DNA from: JAGOUU01 sp964609155
GTDB taxonomy: Bacteria; Pseudomonadota; Gammaproteobacteria; JAGOUU01
DNA: 64,000 nt
NCBI GenBank assembly: GCA_964609155.1
Contig: CAZSRF010000005.1
Coordinates: forward strand, 9,696 to 73,695
Reading direction: 5' to 3'
Shown here: positions 63,884 to 64,000 of the stretch, piece after piece
Layout: each line of letters opens with the position of its first letter
Position numbering within the stretch: position 1 is the stretch's first letter
Notes under the pieces: generated by a model
Database searches by the model: none
Seen by the model: the letters and a program-made list of their open reading frames with translations, nothing else
What the model was told of the DNA's origin: nothing
Translations under genes and position numbers: made by a program

Positions 63884-64000
63884 TTAACGTTCACCATGTT
63901 CAATAAAACTCCGAATCATCAGCGCCGCGCGCGTCAGCAACGGTGTGTAACCCTTCAGCCATAGTGAGTTTGTTTTCTTCCCCTTCAGGGGAAGTGGCGA
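63884..64000 (-). CDS. Unidentified partial reading frame at the window edge
   Basis: A minus-strand frame is open from base 64000 to TAA at 63884-63886, giving 38 residues including YTPLLTRAALMIRSFIEHG. It is higher in GC than its surroundings, and the sequence TACCCTTCAGC/TAACCCTTCAGC occurs twice (63860, 63951). It may be the end of a gene, or part of a repeated or mobile sequence; I do not recognise it. Confidence 0.25.
   Translation of the reverse strand, partial: SPLPLKGKKTNSLWLKGYTPLLTRAALMIRSFIEHGER

Overview
The window looks like a stretch of chromosome from an AT-rich gammaproteobacterium, most likely an intracellular Legionellales-type organism (Legionella/Coxiella/Berkiella relatives). 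That placement is inference. It rests on gammaproteobacterial gene orders (zapG-degQ; pheS-pheT-ihfA-merR; parE-parC; ssb-MFS facing uvrA; trmJ-iscS) and on large eukaryote-like proteins scattered singly among housekeeping genes. No 16S rRNA or Dot/Icm gene is present to confirm it.

Layout. 1-2139: the C-terminal end of a probable shikimate kinase, a repeat-rich gap, and a Fic protein. 2140-5839: a probable four-gene run of secreted or metal-binding proteins (BON, lysine-rich, DUF3330-like, a Cys-rich repeat protein), convergent with a voltage-gated cation channel. 5840-9102: an entericidin-like lipoprotein, htpX behind a sigma32-like promoter, a FUSC-like membrane protein, a small coiled-coil protein, then an 850-bp repeat island (119-bp inverted repeats around an IS5-type transposase remnant). 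9103-12108: a 1001-residue Ala-rich coiled-coil protein. 12448-16913: brnQ-trmJ-iscS-iscU-like-iscA-ndk, where the IscU-like protein has lost all three cluster cysteines. 17115-23096: ssb, an MFS transporter, uvrA, ahcY. 23290-25791: exported proteins, one interrupted by an in-frame amber codon, and an unrecognised protein. 25867-31549: parC, parE, xseA. 31617-42810: an FCP1-like HAD phosphatase, a Gfo/Idh/MocA oxidoreductase, an SDR, an ABC exporter, dapB, a small putative DNA-binding protein, a TolC-like lipoprotein, a hydrolase, zapG, degQ. 42978-49349: a 2123-residue protein with LRR-like, transglutaminase-like and tandem midasin-like AAA regions. 49382-59936: the thrS-infC-rpmI-rplT-pheS-pheT-ihfA-merR block, split by an opposite-strand ankyrin-repeat gene, plus tRNA-Val(GAC). 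60338-64000: htpG with a sigma32-like promoter, an Asp-box protein, and a truncated reading frame at the edge.

How it fits together. Housekeeping modules cover translation, Fe-S assembly, topoisomerase IV, DNA repair, envelope proteolysis and heat shock. Between them sit lone genes with host-like or unknown domains that I read as candidate secreted effectors: the coiled-coil, FCP1-like, giant AAA/transglutaminase, ankyrin and Fic proteins, and the unknown at 24943-25791. Palindromic repeats and IS debris lie next to several of these insertions. The most unusual items are the cysteine-less IscU homologue, the giant AAA/transglutaminase protein, the channel with an altered selectivity filter, and the ankyrin gene that splits the ribosomal-protein operon.
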